From Candidatus Nanopelagicales bacterium (GTDB lineage: Bacteria > Actinomycetota > Actinomycetes > S36-B12 > GCA-2699445): a stretch of DNA of 64,000 nt. The stretch lies in NCBI GenBank assembly GCA_037045355.1, contig JBAOHO010000026.1:124001-188000 (forward strand), given 5' to 3'. Of this stretch, positions 28,425-36,964 are shown in pieces. The translations under genes and the position numbers were made by a program. The notes under the pieces are model-generated. The model searched no databases, was not told the DNA's origin, and saw only the letters and a program-made list of their open reading frames with translations. Position 1 is the first letter of the stretch. Each line of letters starts with the position of its first letter.

Positions 28425-29051
28425 CAGCAGCACCCCGATCGCGGTCAGTACTGCCGAGGCGACGGCGACGCTGTTGTGCTGAAGCCATTCCCTGGTCGCG
28501 TCCAGCGACTTGAGTGTCCGCTGCCCTCCCACGAGGAAGACCACCAATGGTGCTGCCACACTGGCCGCTCCCACGATGACGAAAACGGCGATGGCTACCG
28601 CGGCCCCGCCGGTGCCGGCATCGCTGGACCCAATAGCCAAACCGACCGCGACGGCCATCAGCAGTTCCTTGGGATTGGCCGCCGACATGAGGATCCCGTA
28701 ACGCACGGCTTCCCGCGGACCTGCCTCCATGAGAGTGGACAACCACGCTGGGGTCGACTTCTCGGCACGTCCCAGCCACATACGAAGAGCGATGACAATC
28801 AGGATCAGCCCCAACACGATGCGCAGCCAGGCCCCCACTCCACCTGACCCCTGCTGCCCCTCGATCCGGCCGGCCAGCACGGACATGACGACCGTCGCGA
28901 GAGTGAGACCGGCGATCCAGGTCACTACGTAGGTGACGGTCGTAGGACGCGGCCGGGGCGTGAACAGCAGGACTACGGAGACGATCACGGGGAGCGGCGA
29001 CGCGAAGACACCCACCGCGAAGGGCAAGACCTCGACAATCAACTGCATCAT
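28398..29051 (-). CDS. GAP-family (Sap/SfLAP) membrane protein, putative lipid exporter
   Basis: The ATG at 29051 (MMQLIVEVLPFAVGVFASPLPVIV) gives 217 aa with six hydrophobic segments. 'PFAVGVFASPLPVIVSVVLLF' and 'SAANPKELLMAVAVGLAI' match the GAP family, whose mycobacterial members move glycopeptidolipids or sulfolipid across the membrane. Next to the WS/DGAT, ALDH and GMC genes, a role in lipid export or surface placement is plausible. It is convergent with the TetR gene rather than in its operon. Confidence 0.75.
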   Translation of the reverse strand: MMQLIVEVLPFAVGVFASPLPVIVSVVLLFTPRPRPTTVTYVVTWIAGLTLATVVMSVLAGRIEGQQGSGGVGAWLRIVLGLILIVIALRMWLGRAEKSTPAWLSTLMEAGPREAVRYGILMSAANPKELLMAVAVGLAIGSSDAGTGGAAVAIAVFVIVGAASVAAPLVVFLVGGQRTLKSLDATREWLQHNSVAVASAVLTAIGVLLLVGGVTKL

Positions 29052-29158
29052 CGCGCCATTGTCCTGCCAAGGCACCAAGTTCCGCGCGGTGGACGACAGG
29101 TGGCCGGCAACGCGTTGATCGGGTACTCGCAGCCGAAATGCGGGTTTATGGTTGCGGG

Positions 29159-30622
29159 ATGCAGCAGATCGGTCGAACATTCCCGACGGCAGTTGCCGCA
29201 ACTCTGGTCGGCGCTATCGTCGTCATCGCGCCGGGCACAGCGTCCGCCGTTGCGCCCACAGTCGGCGCACGGTCAGGGGCGGCGGCGCCTGATCCAGCGC
29301 CGGTCACCGGCCAATCCGGGAGTCTGATCGCCGCCTATTCGCTCATCGCGCCCAAGGGGGTGGCGAAGTCCCAGCTTCTGACTCGCGCGGTGACAACACC
29401 TGGGTCCTGCCCGACTCTGACGGTCAAGGATTCCCAGTCCCAGACCCAGACGCTGTCGATGACCAGACGCTCGCCTGCCCCGGGTACGGGCAACTTCTTC
29501 ACCAGTGTCACGGTGTGCGAGCGGCCCATGCCGACCAAGATGGTGTCAGCGAAAGTCGGTGGCAAGCGGGTACCGGCCGCCATTCCCACCAACATCGACC
29601 GGATCGCCCTCTTCGCTGACACCGGATGCAGAATCGAACAGTTCCGGGGCCAAGTCATCTCCCAGGACTGCAACGATCCTGACCAGTGGCCACTGGCCAA
29701 GATCGCCCAGCAGATCGCCAACGCTCAGCCGGATGTGATTCTCAACCCCGGTGACTATTTCTACCGAGAAGCGGACTGTCCCGTTTCGCTGCAATCCTCC
29801 TGCGGCGGCAGCCCACCCATCGCCACGGGTGTCCCGTTCAAGGACACATCCGATCTTTGGCTCAAGGACGTGATCCGACCGATGCGTCCGATCTTCCCGG
29901 TGGCGCCAGTGCTCATGCTGCGCGGGAACCACGAAGCCTGCGACCGCGGGGGCAACGGGTTCATGCTGTTCTTCGACCCTCGCCCCAGCACGGCCGCCAC
30001 ATGCGCCCCGCTGAGTGCTACCCAGGCACCCGTTGCGGCCACCCCGACGTGGTTCGCCGACCTCGATCTGATCAAGAGCCGTAGCCTGCGGTTGGCGAAT
30101 GTCGATTCCGCCTACGGGTCAGACGGCCCCACCCAGTCGGCCTGGGTGCCCACTCAGGCCAAGCTGTATCAGGCAGCCGCCAACGGCACGAAACCCCAGC
30201 CGGGCCGCGAGTCCTGGCTGTTGACCCACCGGCCGATCATGGGTCATACGGGATCCCACTGGTTGTCACTGGACCAGGAGCTCGCCTCCCTGGGGCTGCT
30301 CGGGAACTACAACCTGATTCTGTCCAGTCACATCCACCTCACTCAGGCGGTGTGGATGGCGAACTACCCGCCGAACCTCATCATGGGCAACGGCGGCACC
30401 AAACTCGATGCCGCCCCCCAACCCTTGACCAGTGCCTTTCCGGTGACTGCCACGCCTCCGTTCACTGTGCCGGCCGCCACTGATTGGAGTAGTTCCACTT
30501 TCGGGTTCGCCGTGGCCGAGCCCGGGACCCAGGCCAACCGCTGGCGCATCACCCACCTCGGAGTGGATGGCAAGAAGTTCGCCGGGTGCTACGCGAAGAC
30601 TCGGCAGATGACCTGTAGTTGA
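29159..30622 (+). CDS. Secreted metallophosphoesterase
   Basis: The ATG at 29159 (MQQIGRTFPTAVAATLVGAIVV) begins a Sec signal peptide ending near 'ASA'. The 487-aa protein carries metal motifs in order: 'ALFADTG', 'LNPGDYFYR', 'LRGNHEACD', 'LLTHRPIMG' and 'LSSHIHLTQ'. These are the five blocks of calcineurin-like phosphoesterases. It also has several Cys likely in disulfides. It is a second, unrelated-in-architecture extracellular phosphoesterase beside the one at 1-1242, which suggests investment in organic phosphate use. Predicted to hydrolyse phosphate esters outside the cell. Confidence 0.85.
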   Translation: MQQIGRTFPTAVAATLVGAIVVIAPGTASAVAPTVGARSGAAAPDPAPVTGQSGSLIAAYSLIAPKGVAKSQLLTRAVTTPGSCPTLTVKDSQSQTQTLSMTRRSPAPGTGNFFTSVTVCERPMPTKMVSAKVGGKRVPAAIPTNIDRIALFADTGCRIEQFRGQVISQDCNDPDQWPLAKIAQQIANAQPDVILNPGDYFYREADCPVSLQSSCGGSPPIATGVPFKDTSDLWLKDVIRPMRPIFPVAPVLMLRGNHEACDRGGNGFMLFFDPRPSTAATCAPLSATQAPVAATPTWFADLDLIKSRSLRLANVDSAYGSDGPTQSAWVPTQAKLYQAAANGTKPQPGRESWLLTHRPIMGHTGSHWLSLDQELASLGLLGNYNLILSSHIHLTQAVWMANYPPNLIMGNGGTKLDAAPQPLTSAFPVTATPPFTVPAATDWSSSTFGFAVAEPGTQANRWRITHLGVDGKKFAGCYAKTRQMTCS

Positions 30623-30641
30623 TCCAGAGCCCGGGTCCGGG

Positions 30642-31571
30642 TCAGTTCGTGGGAGGCAGATCGGCCAGCCACGGGATGACGGTCTCAGCGAACCGATCCG
30701 CCGCCTCCTCCTGGGGGAAGTGCCCCACGCCGGTCAGATCGACCCGTGTGTAGGGGCCCCGGACGAAGCGGTCGCTGCCATCGGAAGTGCGCGGCAGGAT
30801 GGACCCATCCTCGGTGCCCAGGATGTGCAAGACCGGTTGGTGCACCGGGAACTGCATGCGCTGCTGGAATCGACGTCCGTCGGGGCGCGGGATCGAGCGA
30901 ATCGCCCACCGGTGGTATTCAAGGGCGCAGTGCGCCGTGGAACTGAACTGGATCGCGGCGCGGTACATCGCCGCTGTGGGCTCATCGGGCCAGCCCGGCG
31001 TGCCCGACCACAGACGCAGGATCGACTCGACCTTGGCTCCGTCGTCCTTGACCAACGCGCGTTCCGGCGCGAGCGGCCACTGGTAGCCCAGCGCGTAACG
31101 GGACAGTTTGCGCTGCTCAGAATCCGACGTGAGGCCGCGGCGGAGCAACACCGGGTGAGGCATGGACACCGGGACGATGGCTCGCACAGCCGACAGTCGC
31201 ATGACGGCTGCGGCCCAGGCGATCATCCCGCCCCAGCCGTGTCCGATCATCACGGCATTCGACTCGCCCAGCGAACGCACGACTCCTGCGGCGTCGGCTG
31301 ACAGCGTGTGAGGGTCGTAGCCGTGGGGGGTGTGGTCCGATCCTCCATAGCCGCGCAGATCCATGGCCACCGCACGGTAGCCCGCGTCGGCGAGAACCGG
31401 CAGCAGGCGGTGCCAGGTCCACCAGTACATCGGGAACCCGTGCATCAGGAGGACGAGCGGGCCGTCACCCATCTGCGCTGTGTGGAACCGGGCGCCGTTC
31501 GCGGCGACGTCCTTGTGTTCCCAGGGGCCTTCGGCCCAGATGGCCGATTCGGGGGTCGGACCCGGGCTCAC
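30642..31571 (-). CDS. Alpha/beta hydrolase, epoxide-hydrolase-like with replaced nucleophile
   Basis: This 309-aa protein has 'LVLLMHGFPMYWWTWHRLLPVLADAGYRAVAMDLRGYGGSD', typical of epoxide hydrolases, and occupies the place of mycobacterial ephE. The nucleophile elbow reads GHGWGG, where epoxide hydrolases have GHDWGG, so the catalytic Asp is Gly. The C-terminal His ('DLTGVGHFPQEEA') is present. It is therefore either a non-canonical enzyme or a binding protein. It overlaps the holin-like gene by 4 bp. Confidence 0.82.
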   Translation of the reverse strand: MSPGPTPESAIWAEGPWEHKDVAANGARFHTAQMGDGPLVLLMHGFPMYWWTWHRLLPVLADAGYRAVAMDLRGYGGSDHTPHGYDPHTLSADAAGVVRSLGESNAVMIGHGWGGMIAWAAAVMRLSAVRAIVPVSMPHPVLLRRGLTSDSEQRKLSRYALGYQWPLAPERALVKDDGAKVESILRLWSGTPGWPDEPTAAMYRAAIQFSSTAHCALEYHRWAIRSIPRPDGRRFQQRMQFPVHQPVLHILGTEDGSILPRTSDGSDRFVRGPYTRVDLTGVGHFPQEEAADRFAETVIPWLADLPPTN

Positions 31572-32041
31572 TGGGTGATGCTGCGCGAGTCCGCGGTGGC
31601 CGGCGCCAGAGCCGTGCCGGTGGCCGGACCGGTCAGGGCGTCAGGCTGCTTGCCGGAGAGCATCTGCTTGGTCTTCTGCCACTCGACCTTGGCAGCCCCG
31701 AAACCACTGATGTTCTGGGCCCGTTTCTTTCCCACCATCGCGAGGATCCCGGCGACGATCAGCAGCAGCAGGGTCACGATCCCGAAACCTGCCCAGGTCG
31801 GCAGACCCAGGGCCACGAGTACGTAGGCGATGGTGACGAGCAGGAAGATGCCGCCCATGGCGCCGGCAGCCGCGGCACCGATGAACATGCCGCCCGTCTG
31901 GGCGACTTCGCCCGACGTGGCTTTCATCTCGGTCTTCACCAACTCGGCTTGCGCCTGGGCGAGACGCTGGGTGTCGGCCGCCACTGACGCGACCAGCTGC
32001 CGGATCGTGGGGTCGTCGCTGCCGGTGCCGTTGGTGTTCAC
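31568..32041 (-). CDS. Actinobacterial holin-like (phage holin superfamily III, Holin-X) membrane protein
   Basis: This 157-aa protein has a polar N-terminal helix ('LVASVAADTQRLAQAQAELVKTEMK') followed by two membrane segments ('MFIGAAAAGAMGGIFLLVTIAYVLVALG' and 'AGFGIVTLLLLIVAGILAM') and an Ala/Thr-rich tail. This is the pattern of the actinobacterial holin-X family, present in the same place in Mycobacterium (Rv3669). Despite the name there is no phage context; it is probably a small envelope protein. It is coupled by ATGA to the hydrolase. Confidence 0.72.
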   Translation of the reverse strand: MNTNGTGSDDPTIRQLVASVAADTQRLAQAQAELVKTEMKATSGEVAQTGGMFIGAAAAGAMGGIFLLVTIAYVLVALGLPTWAGFGIVTLLLLIVAGILAMVGKKRAQNISGFGAAKVEWQKTKQMLSGKQPDALTGPATGTALAPATADSRSITQ

Positions 32042-32116
32042 TACCGTCTCCCTTTGTCGCAGGTCAGCCTAATCCCTGACGCATGGCTGTCGCCTCGGCC
32101 GTGGCGTACAGATCCA

Positions 32117-33434
32117 TCAGGACGGGTCAGGATCTCGTTGGTAGACATCTGGGATGCCGTCCTGATCCTCATCGGAGTCCTCTTGGGCGCGGTACTCCGC
32201 GTAGTACCGGTTGCGCGTCAGGAGCACGAACGAGGCGATCACCGCCGACACCACGGAAGCGAGCAGGACGGCGATCTTGGCGCTACCCAGCAGGGACTCG
32301 TCAGCGCTGAATGCCAATTCGGCGATCAGCAGCGAGACAGTGAAGCCGATGCCCGCCAGCAGTCCGACCGCGACGATGTCCCGCCACTTCACGGCGCTGT
32401 TGAGGGACGCCCGCGTGAAGCGCGCGACCAGCCAGGCCGTCCCGACGACTCCGACAGGTTTGCCGACGATCAGTCCGACCATGACACCGAGAGCGATCGG
32501 TGTCGTGACCGTGTTGAGGATGTCCTGCCCGCGCAGGTCGACGCCTGCGGCGAAGAAGGCGAAGAGGGGAACTGCGACCCCGGCGCTGATGGGTCGGATC
32601 ACGTGTTCGGCGCGATCGCCTGGCGCTTCGGCCTCGCCCGGGTCCGGCTTCACCCGAGTCAACAGCCCTGCTGCCACACCCGCGACCGTGGCATGAACGC
32701 CACTGGCGTGCATGAACCCCCAGGCCAGGACGGCGAGCGTGAGGTAGATCGGCCAGCCGCGCACCCGCTGCCATTGCAGGAGGCCATACAGCGCCAACAG
32801 CGCCACCGAGATGGCGAAGGACGTGGCATCGAAGCCTTTGGAGTAGAAGATGGCGATCACCAGGATCGCGCCCAGGTCGTCCACTACGGCCAGCGACAGC
32901 AGGAATGCGCGCAGGGCGACCGGCAGGTTGCGGCCGACAACCGCCAGCACCGCGAGTGCGAAAGCGATGTCCGTGGCCATGGGGATGCCCCAGCCGTCCG
33001 ACTGGCCGTCGCTCGAAGCGGCGTTGACCGCGACGTACAAGATGGCGGGCACCGCCATGCCACCGATGGCAGCTGCGATGGGGACAGCCGCCTTCGAGGG
33101 CTTGGCCAATGTGCCCAAATTGCAGTTCGTGGCGCAGCTCCACCCCGGCGACGAAGAAGAAAATCGCGAGGAGTCCGTCGGCGGCCCAGGTCGACAAGGA
33201 CAGGTTCAGGTGCAGTGCCTCCGGGCCGACTACTGTGTCGGCGATCGCGAAGTAGGCATCCCCCCAGGCGCTGTTCGCCCACACGAGGGCGATCGCCGCC
33301 GCGGCCAACAGCAGCACGCCGCCGACGGTCTCGTCGCGCAGGGCCCCGAGAACCCATTGCCGCTCGGGCAAAGGAAGTCGACCGAACAGGCCATCGCCCG
33401 TTCGGTTCGATGAGTTCGAGTCAGGAACGCTCAC
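32117..33434 (-). pseudogene. nhaA: Na+/H+ antiporter NhaA, frameshifted
   Basis: The N-terminal 107 residues run from GTG 33434 ('ERQWVLGALRDETVGGVLLLAAAAIALVWANS', 'FFFVAGVELRHELQFG'). The remaining about 330 residues lie in another frame ending at 32117 and include 'MATDIAFALAVLAVVG', 'VVDDLGAILVIAIFYS' with the paired aspartates, and 'LLAGIGFTVSLLIAELAF'. Removing one base of the CCC at 33114-33116 restores a 438-aa NhaA of normal length. NhaA exports Na+ in exchange for protons. A hydrophilic tail rich in Asp/Glu closes it. The break may be a sequencing error. Confidence 0.88.
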
Positions 33435-33484
33435 CCACCCACAGTAGTCACGGGTGCTGGATCGCAGCCCGCTACATTGGCCCG

Positions 33485-33964
33485 GTGACTGCATCTGTTC
33501 CCCCGCCCTCCGATCAGGTTCCCTCGCCTGCCGACGCCACGGCCGTCGTGCACCAGTCGATCCCCTTCCTGCAACGCATGGGGCTGGAGGTCCTGGCCAT
33601 CGAGCGCGGCTACGTGAAACTGCGAGTACCTGCCGACATCAACGGCAACCATGTCGGGACCATGTACGCGGGGGCCTTGTTCTCGATCGCGGAGGTGCCT
33701 GGCGGTTTGCTCGGGCTGCTCATGTTCGACCCGACCAGATTCTTCCCCGTCATCAAGGCGATGTCTGTGGAGTATTTGCGCCCCGCGACATCGGCGGTGA
33801 CGGTCGAAGCGCGGATCAACGACGCCGAGGCGGATCGGATCCTGGCGGAGGCGGAATCACAGGGCAAGTCCGACTTCGTCCTGGACCTCGAGGTGACCGA
33901 CGCCGACGGCGTTGTGGTCATGCGCAGCAGTGGCACGTATCAGTTGCGAGCCCGGCAGCCCTGA
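33485..33964 (+). CDS. Hotdog-fold thioesterase-like protein (DUF4442/PaaI type)
   Basis: The GTG at 33485 gives 159 aa. The central block 'VGTMYAGALFSIAEVPGGLLGLLMFDP' aligns with the hotdog helix and the following sheet 'FPVIKAMSVEYLRPATSAVTVEARI' is typical of YiiD-C/DUF4442 acyl-CoA thioesterase-like proteins. The exact substrate is unknown. It is divergent from nhaA, with a gap of only 50 bp. Confidence 0.75.
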   Translation: MTASVPPPSDQVPSPADATAVVHQSIPFLQRMGLEVLAIERGYVKLRVPADINGNHVGTMYAGALFSIAEVPGGLLGLLMFDPTRFFPVIKAMSVEYLRPATSAVTVEARINDAEADRILAEAESQGKSDFVLDLEVTDADGVVVMRSSGTYQLRARQP

Positions 33965-34019
33965 CGGTCCGTTCCTGCCATCCCGCACTTCCGGTGACCC
34001 GGCATCCCATCCGGCGTGG

Positions 34020-35972
34020 TCAGTCATCCCCGGGGGCATCGAGGCCGTGACTGATCAAGTTCATGATGGTGGGGTCGGCCAGGGTGGTGACGTCGCCGAG
34101 TTCGCGGTGTTCGGCGACGTCGCGCAGCAGTCGGCGCATGATCTTGCCGGAGCGGGTCTTCGGTAGCTCGGGCACGATCATGATCTGCCGGGGTTTGGCG
34201 ATGGGGCCGATCTCGTGGGCGACGTGATTACGCAGCTCGGTGGCGAGGTCGGGGCCGGGGTCGGTGCCGGCGCGGGTGATCACGAACGCGACGATTCCTT
34301 GGCCCGTTGTCTCATCGGTGGCACCGACAACGGCGGCCTCCGCGACGGTGGGATGCGACACCAGGGCGGATTCGACTTCGGTGGTGGAGATGCGGTGCCC
34401 GGAGATGTTCATGACGTCGTCGACACGGCCGAGCAGCCAGATCGCGCCGTCGGTGTCGAGCTTGGCGCCGTCGCCGGCGAAGTAGGTGTCGGGCCAGCGC
34501 GACCAGTACGTGTCGCGGTAGCGCTGGTCGTCGCCCCAGATCCCGCGCAGCATCGCGGGCCACGGCTCGTCGAGGACCAGGTAGCCGCCTCCACCGGGGG
34601 CCACGGGGTCGCCGTGGTCGTCGACAACGGCTGCGGAGATGCCGGGCAGCGCGCGCATCGCCGATCCGGGTTTGCAGTCGGTCACGCCCGGCAGGGGGGC
34701 GATCATCATCGCCCCAGTCTCGGTCTGCCACCACGTGTCCACGATCGGGCACCGGTCATCGCCGATGACGTGGCGGTACCACATCCAGGCCTCCGGATTG
34801 ATCGGTTCCCCGACGGACCCGAGGACCCGCAGGCTGGACAGGTCGAACGATTCGGGCAGTTGATCGCCCCACTTCATGAAGGTCCGGATCGCGGTCGGGG
34901 CGGTGTACAGGATCGACACCTGGTGTTTGGCGATGATCTCCCACCACCGTCCCTTGTGCGGGGTGTCCGGGGTGCCTTCGTAGATCACCTGCGTCGCGCC
35001 GTTGGCCAGCGGGCCGTAGACGATGTACGAATGCCCGGTGACCCACCCGATGTCGGCGGTGCACCAGTACACATCGGACTCGGGTTTGAGGTCGAACACC
35101 GCCCAATGCGTGAACGCCGCCTGGGTCAGGTAGCCACCGGAGGTGTGCAGGATGCCCTTCGGGGTTCCCGTGGTGCCGGAGGTGTACAAGATGAACAGCG
35201 GATGCTCGGCGTCGAACGCCTCGGGAGTGTGCTCCGGCGAGGCGGTGTCGACCACGTCGTGCCACCACACATCGACACCGTCGTTCCACGCCACGTCGCC
35301 ACCTGTGCGTTTGACGACCAGCACCTGGCGCACAGACGGGCACTCCGCGACGGCCTCATCCACCGCGGGTTTCAACGGCATCGCCGCACCGCGGCGGAAC
35401 TGCCCGTCAGCAGTGATCACCACCTTCGCTTGCGCGTCATCGATCCGGCTGCGCAGCGCCTCCGCGGAAAACCCCGCGAACACCACCGAATGCGGTGCCC
35501 CGATCCGCGCGCACGCCAACATCGCCACCACCGCCTCCGGGATCATCGGCAGGTAGATCGCCACCCGATCCCCCGCACCCACACCTAGGTCCGTCAGCGC
35601 GTTCGCCGCGCGAGACACCCGATCCTGCAACTCTGCGTACGTGATCTCCGTGGACTGCCCGGACTCGGCTTCGAAAATCAGCGCGACGCGATCACCGGCC
35701 CCCGCCGCCACATGACGATCCACACAGTTGACCGCCACATTCAACCGACCCCCCACGAACCACTGCGCGAACGGAGCGTTGCTCCAGTCCAGCGCCTTGT
35801 TCCAGCGCTGCGCCCACTCCAGACGATCAGCCTGCAACGCCCAAAACCCCAACCGGTCGCCGGCTGCCTCCTCGTAAGCCACCGCCGTCACATTGGCGTG
35901 CCGGGCGAACTCCTCCGATGGCGGGAAAGCGCGGTTCTCCTGCAGCAGGTTCTCGAGTGCTTCGTCGCTCAC
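34020..35972 (-). CDS. acs: Acetyl-CoA synthetase
   Basis: The GTG at 35972 behind GAGGGAG gives 650 aa, the standard length. It shows 'ILYTSGTTGTPKGILHTSGGYL' (P-loop-like motif), 'WCTADIGWVTGHSYIVYGPL', 'DTWWQTETGAM', 'YFAGDGA' and the C-terminal 'PKTRSGKIMRRLLRD', whose Lys is the usual regulatory acetylation site. It activates acetate to acetyl-CoA with ATP. The same gene lies between nhaA and the Tad locus in Streptomyces and Mycobacterium. A divergent promoter region is shared with the Fic-like gene. Confidence 0.94.
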   Translation of the reverse strand: MSDEALENLLQENRAFPPSEEFARHANVTAVAYEEAAGDRLGFWALQADRLEWAQRWNKALDWSNAPFAQWFVGGRLNVAVNCVDRHVAAGAGDRVALIFEAESGQSTEITYAELQDRVSRAANALTDLGVGAGDRVAIYLPMIPEAVVAMLACARIGAPHSVVFAGFSAEALRSRIDDAQAKVVITADGQFRRGAAMPLKPAVDEAVAECPSVRQVLVVKRTGGDVAWNDGVDVWWHDVVDTASPEHTPEAFDAEHPLFILYTSGTTGTPKGILHTSGGYLTQAAFTHWAVFDLKPESDVYWCTADIGWVTGHSYIVYGPLANGATQVIYEGTPDTPHKGRWWEIIAKHQVSILYTAPTAIRTFMKWGDQLPESFDLSSLRVLGSVGEPINPEAWMWYRHVIGDDRCPIVDTWWQTETGAMMIAPLPGVTDCKPGSAMRALPGISAAVVDDHGDPVAPGGGGYLVLDEPWPAMLRGIWGDDQRYRDTYWSRWPDTYFAGDGAKLDTDGAIWLLGRVDDVMNISGHRISTTEVESALVSHPTVAEAAVVGATDETTGQGIVAFVITRAGTDPGPDLATELRNHVAHEIGPIAKPRQIMIVPELPKTRSGKIMRRLLRDVAEHRELGDVTTLADPTIMNLISHGLDAPGDD

Positions 35973-36095
35973 GGGGGCTCCCTCTCGGTGTGCGTGATGA
36001 CCGGACGAACCGGCGATTCCCGACCCTATCCGGCCCGTGCGCAAGTGTCCCGCGCCTGAGCCCGGATGAACCGGTCCACCGGCTACTGTCATTCC

Positions 36096-36893
36096 GTGCC
36101 GGATGCGATTGCCGACCTCGCCAGGTTGCCAGAGGTGGCCCCGCGGTTGGCCGATGCCCGGGCCGCGGTGGACGAGCTCCTGTGGAATCGCTCGGCGCGG
36201 GAACGGGGCCGTTCCCTGGTGGCTGAGTCGACCCTGCTGGGTGCCTGGGCGGATGCGGCGTTCGAGGGAGCGGAGATTCCGCGGGACAGCTTGCGTTCCG
36301 GAGTGGTCGAGGACTCACCGATGGGTCGCACGGCAGCCCGGACTCTCGCCATGTACGCCCAGATCCCGGCTGCCGCCGAGACTCTGCGCAAGGCTCCGTT
36401 GCAGGCGCTCGCAGCGCTGCACGCTGCGGTGGCAGTGGGATCGGACGGTGGTGTCGGCAGACCCCGCAGCGGTGCGGAACCGGCTGATCCGCTCACGTTG
36501 CGGACGGCAGTCCCCGCGGCCGAGGCGGCGCAGCGGATGGCTGCGCTGGCCGACGTCTTGACTGGGGTGTCCGCGGCTCCCGCGCTGGCCGTCGCGGCTG
36601 TCGTGCATGCAGAGATCGCGGTCACCCAGCCGTTCGATTGGGGCTCCGGTCTTGTCGCCCGAGCCATGACACGTGTCGTGCTGCGGTCTCACGGAGTCGA
36701 CCCGGATGGCTGGTCCATTCCCGAAGCGGGACTGCGCATGATGGGGCGGCCGAAGTATGTCCGTGCGTTGCGCGAGTACGCATCCGGTGATGTCGCCGGA
36801 GTCAGCGGCTGGCTCGCGACTCACGCGGACATGGTGGCCGCGGGGGCCCGGGCTGCTGCCGATCTCGTGGCTGATCTTCCTCCGGACGAGTAG
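36096..36893 (+). CDS. Fic-domain-like protein with a degenerate active motif
   Basis: The GTG at 36096 gives 265 aa; an ATG at 36066 is the alternative. It is an all-helical Ala-rich protein. 'VVHAEIAVTQPFDWGSGLVARAMTRVVLRSHGVDP' lines up with the Fic core HPFxxGNGRxxR, but the catalytic His is Gln, and Asn/Gly/Arg of the phosphate loop become 'GSGLVAR'. AMPylation is therefore doubtful. Its conserved position beside acs suggests a regulatory or structural role. The family call is from motif shape only. Confidence 0.55.
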   Translation: MPDAIADLARLPEVAPRLADARAAVDELLWNRSARERGRSLVAESTLLGAWADAAFEGAEIPRDSLRSGVVEDSPMGRTAARTLAMYAQIPAAAETLRKAPLQALAALHAAVAVGSDGGVGRPRSGAEPADPLTLRTAVPAAEAAQRMAALADVLTGVSAAPALAVAAVVHAEIAVTQPFDWGSGLVARAMTRVVLRSHGVDPDGWSIPEAGLRMMGRPKYVRALREYASGDVAGVSGWLATHADMVAAGARAAADLVADLPPDE

Positions 36894-36920
36894 CTGAACT
36901 CCCTCCGGACGAGTGGCAAC

Positions 36921-36940
36921 GCGCTAGGGCGGCCGAGCGC
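36921..36940. terminator. Hairpin between convergent genes
   Basis: GCGCT (36921-36925) pairs with AGCGC (36936-36940). A wider CAACGC/GCGTTG pair flanks it. It lies in the 71-bp gap between the Fic-like gene and the matrixin-like gene, which converge. Confidence 0.35.
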
Positions 36941-36964
36941 TGTGCGATGGGCCCGACGTGAAGC

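Noticed and set aside
31568..32041. Prophage remnant suggested by the holin-like gene
   Set aside because: No other phage genes; this holin-X family protein is a chromosomal gene with conserved neighbours.
32054..33484. Long plus-strand extension upstream of the thioesterase
   Set aside because: It is antisense to nhaA; the thioesterase homology begins only at GTG 33485.
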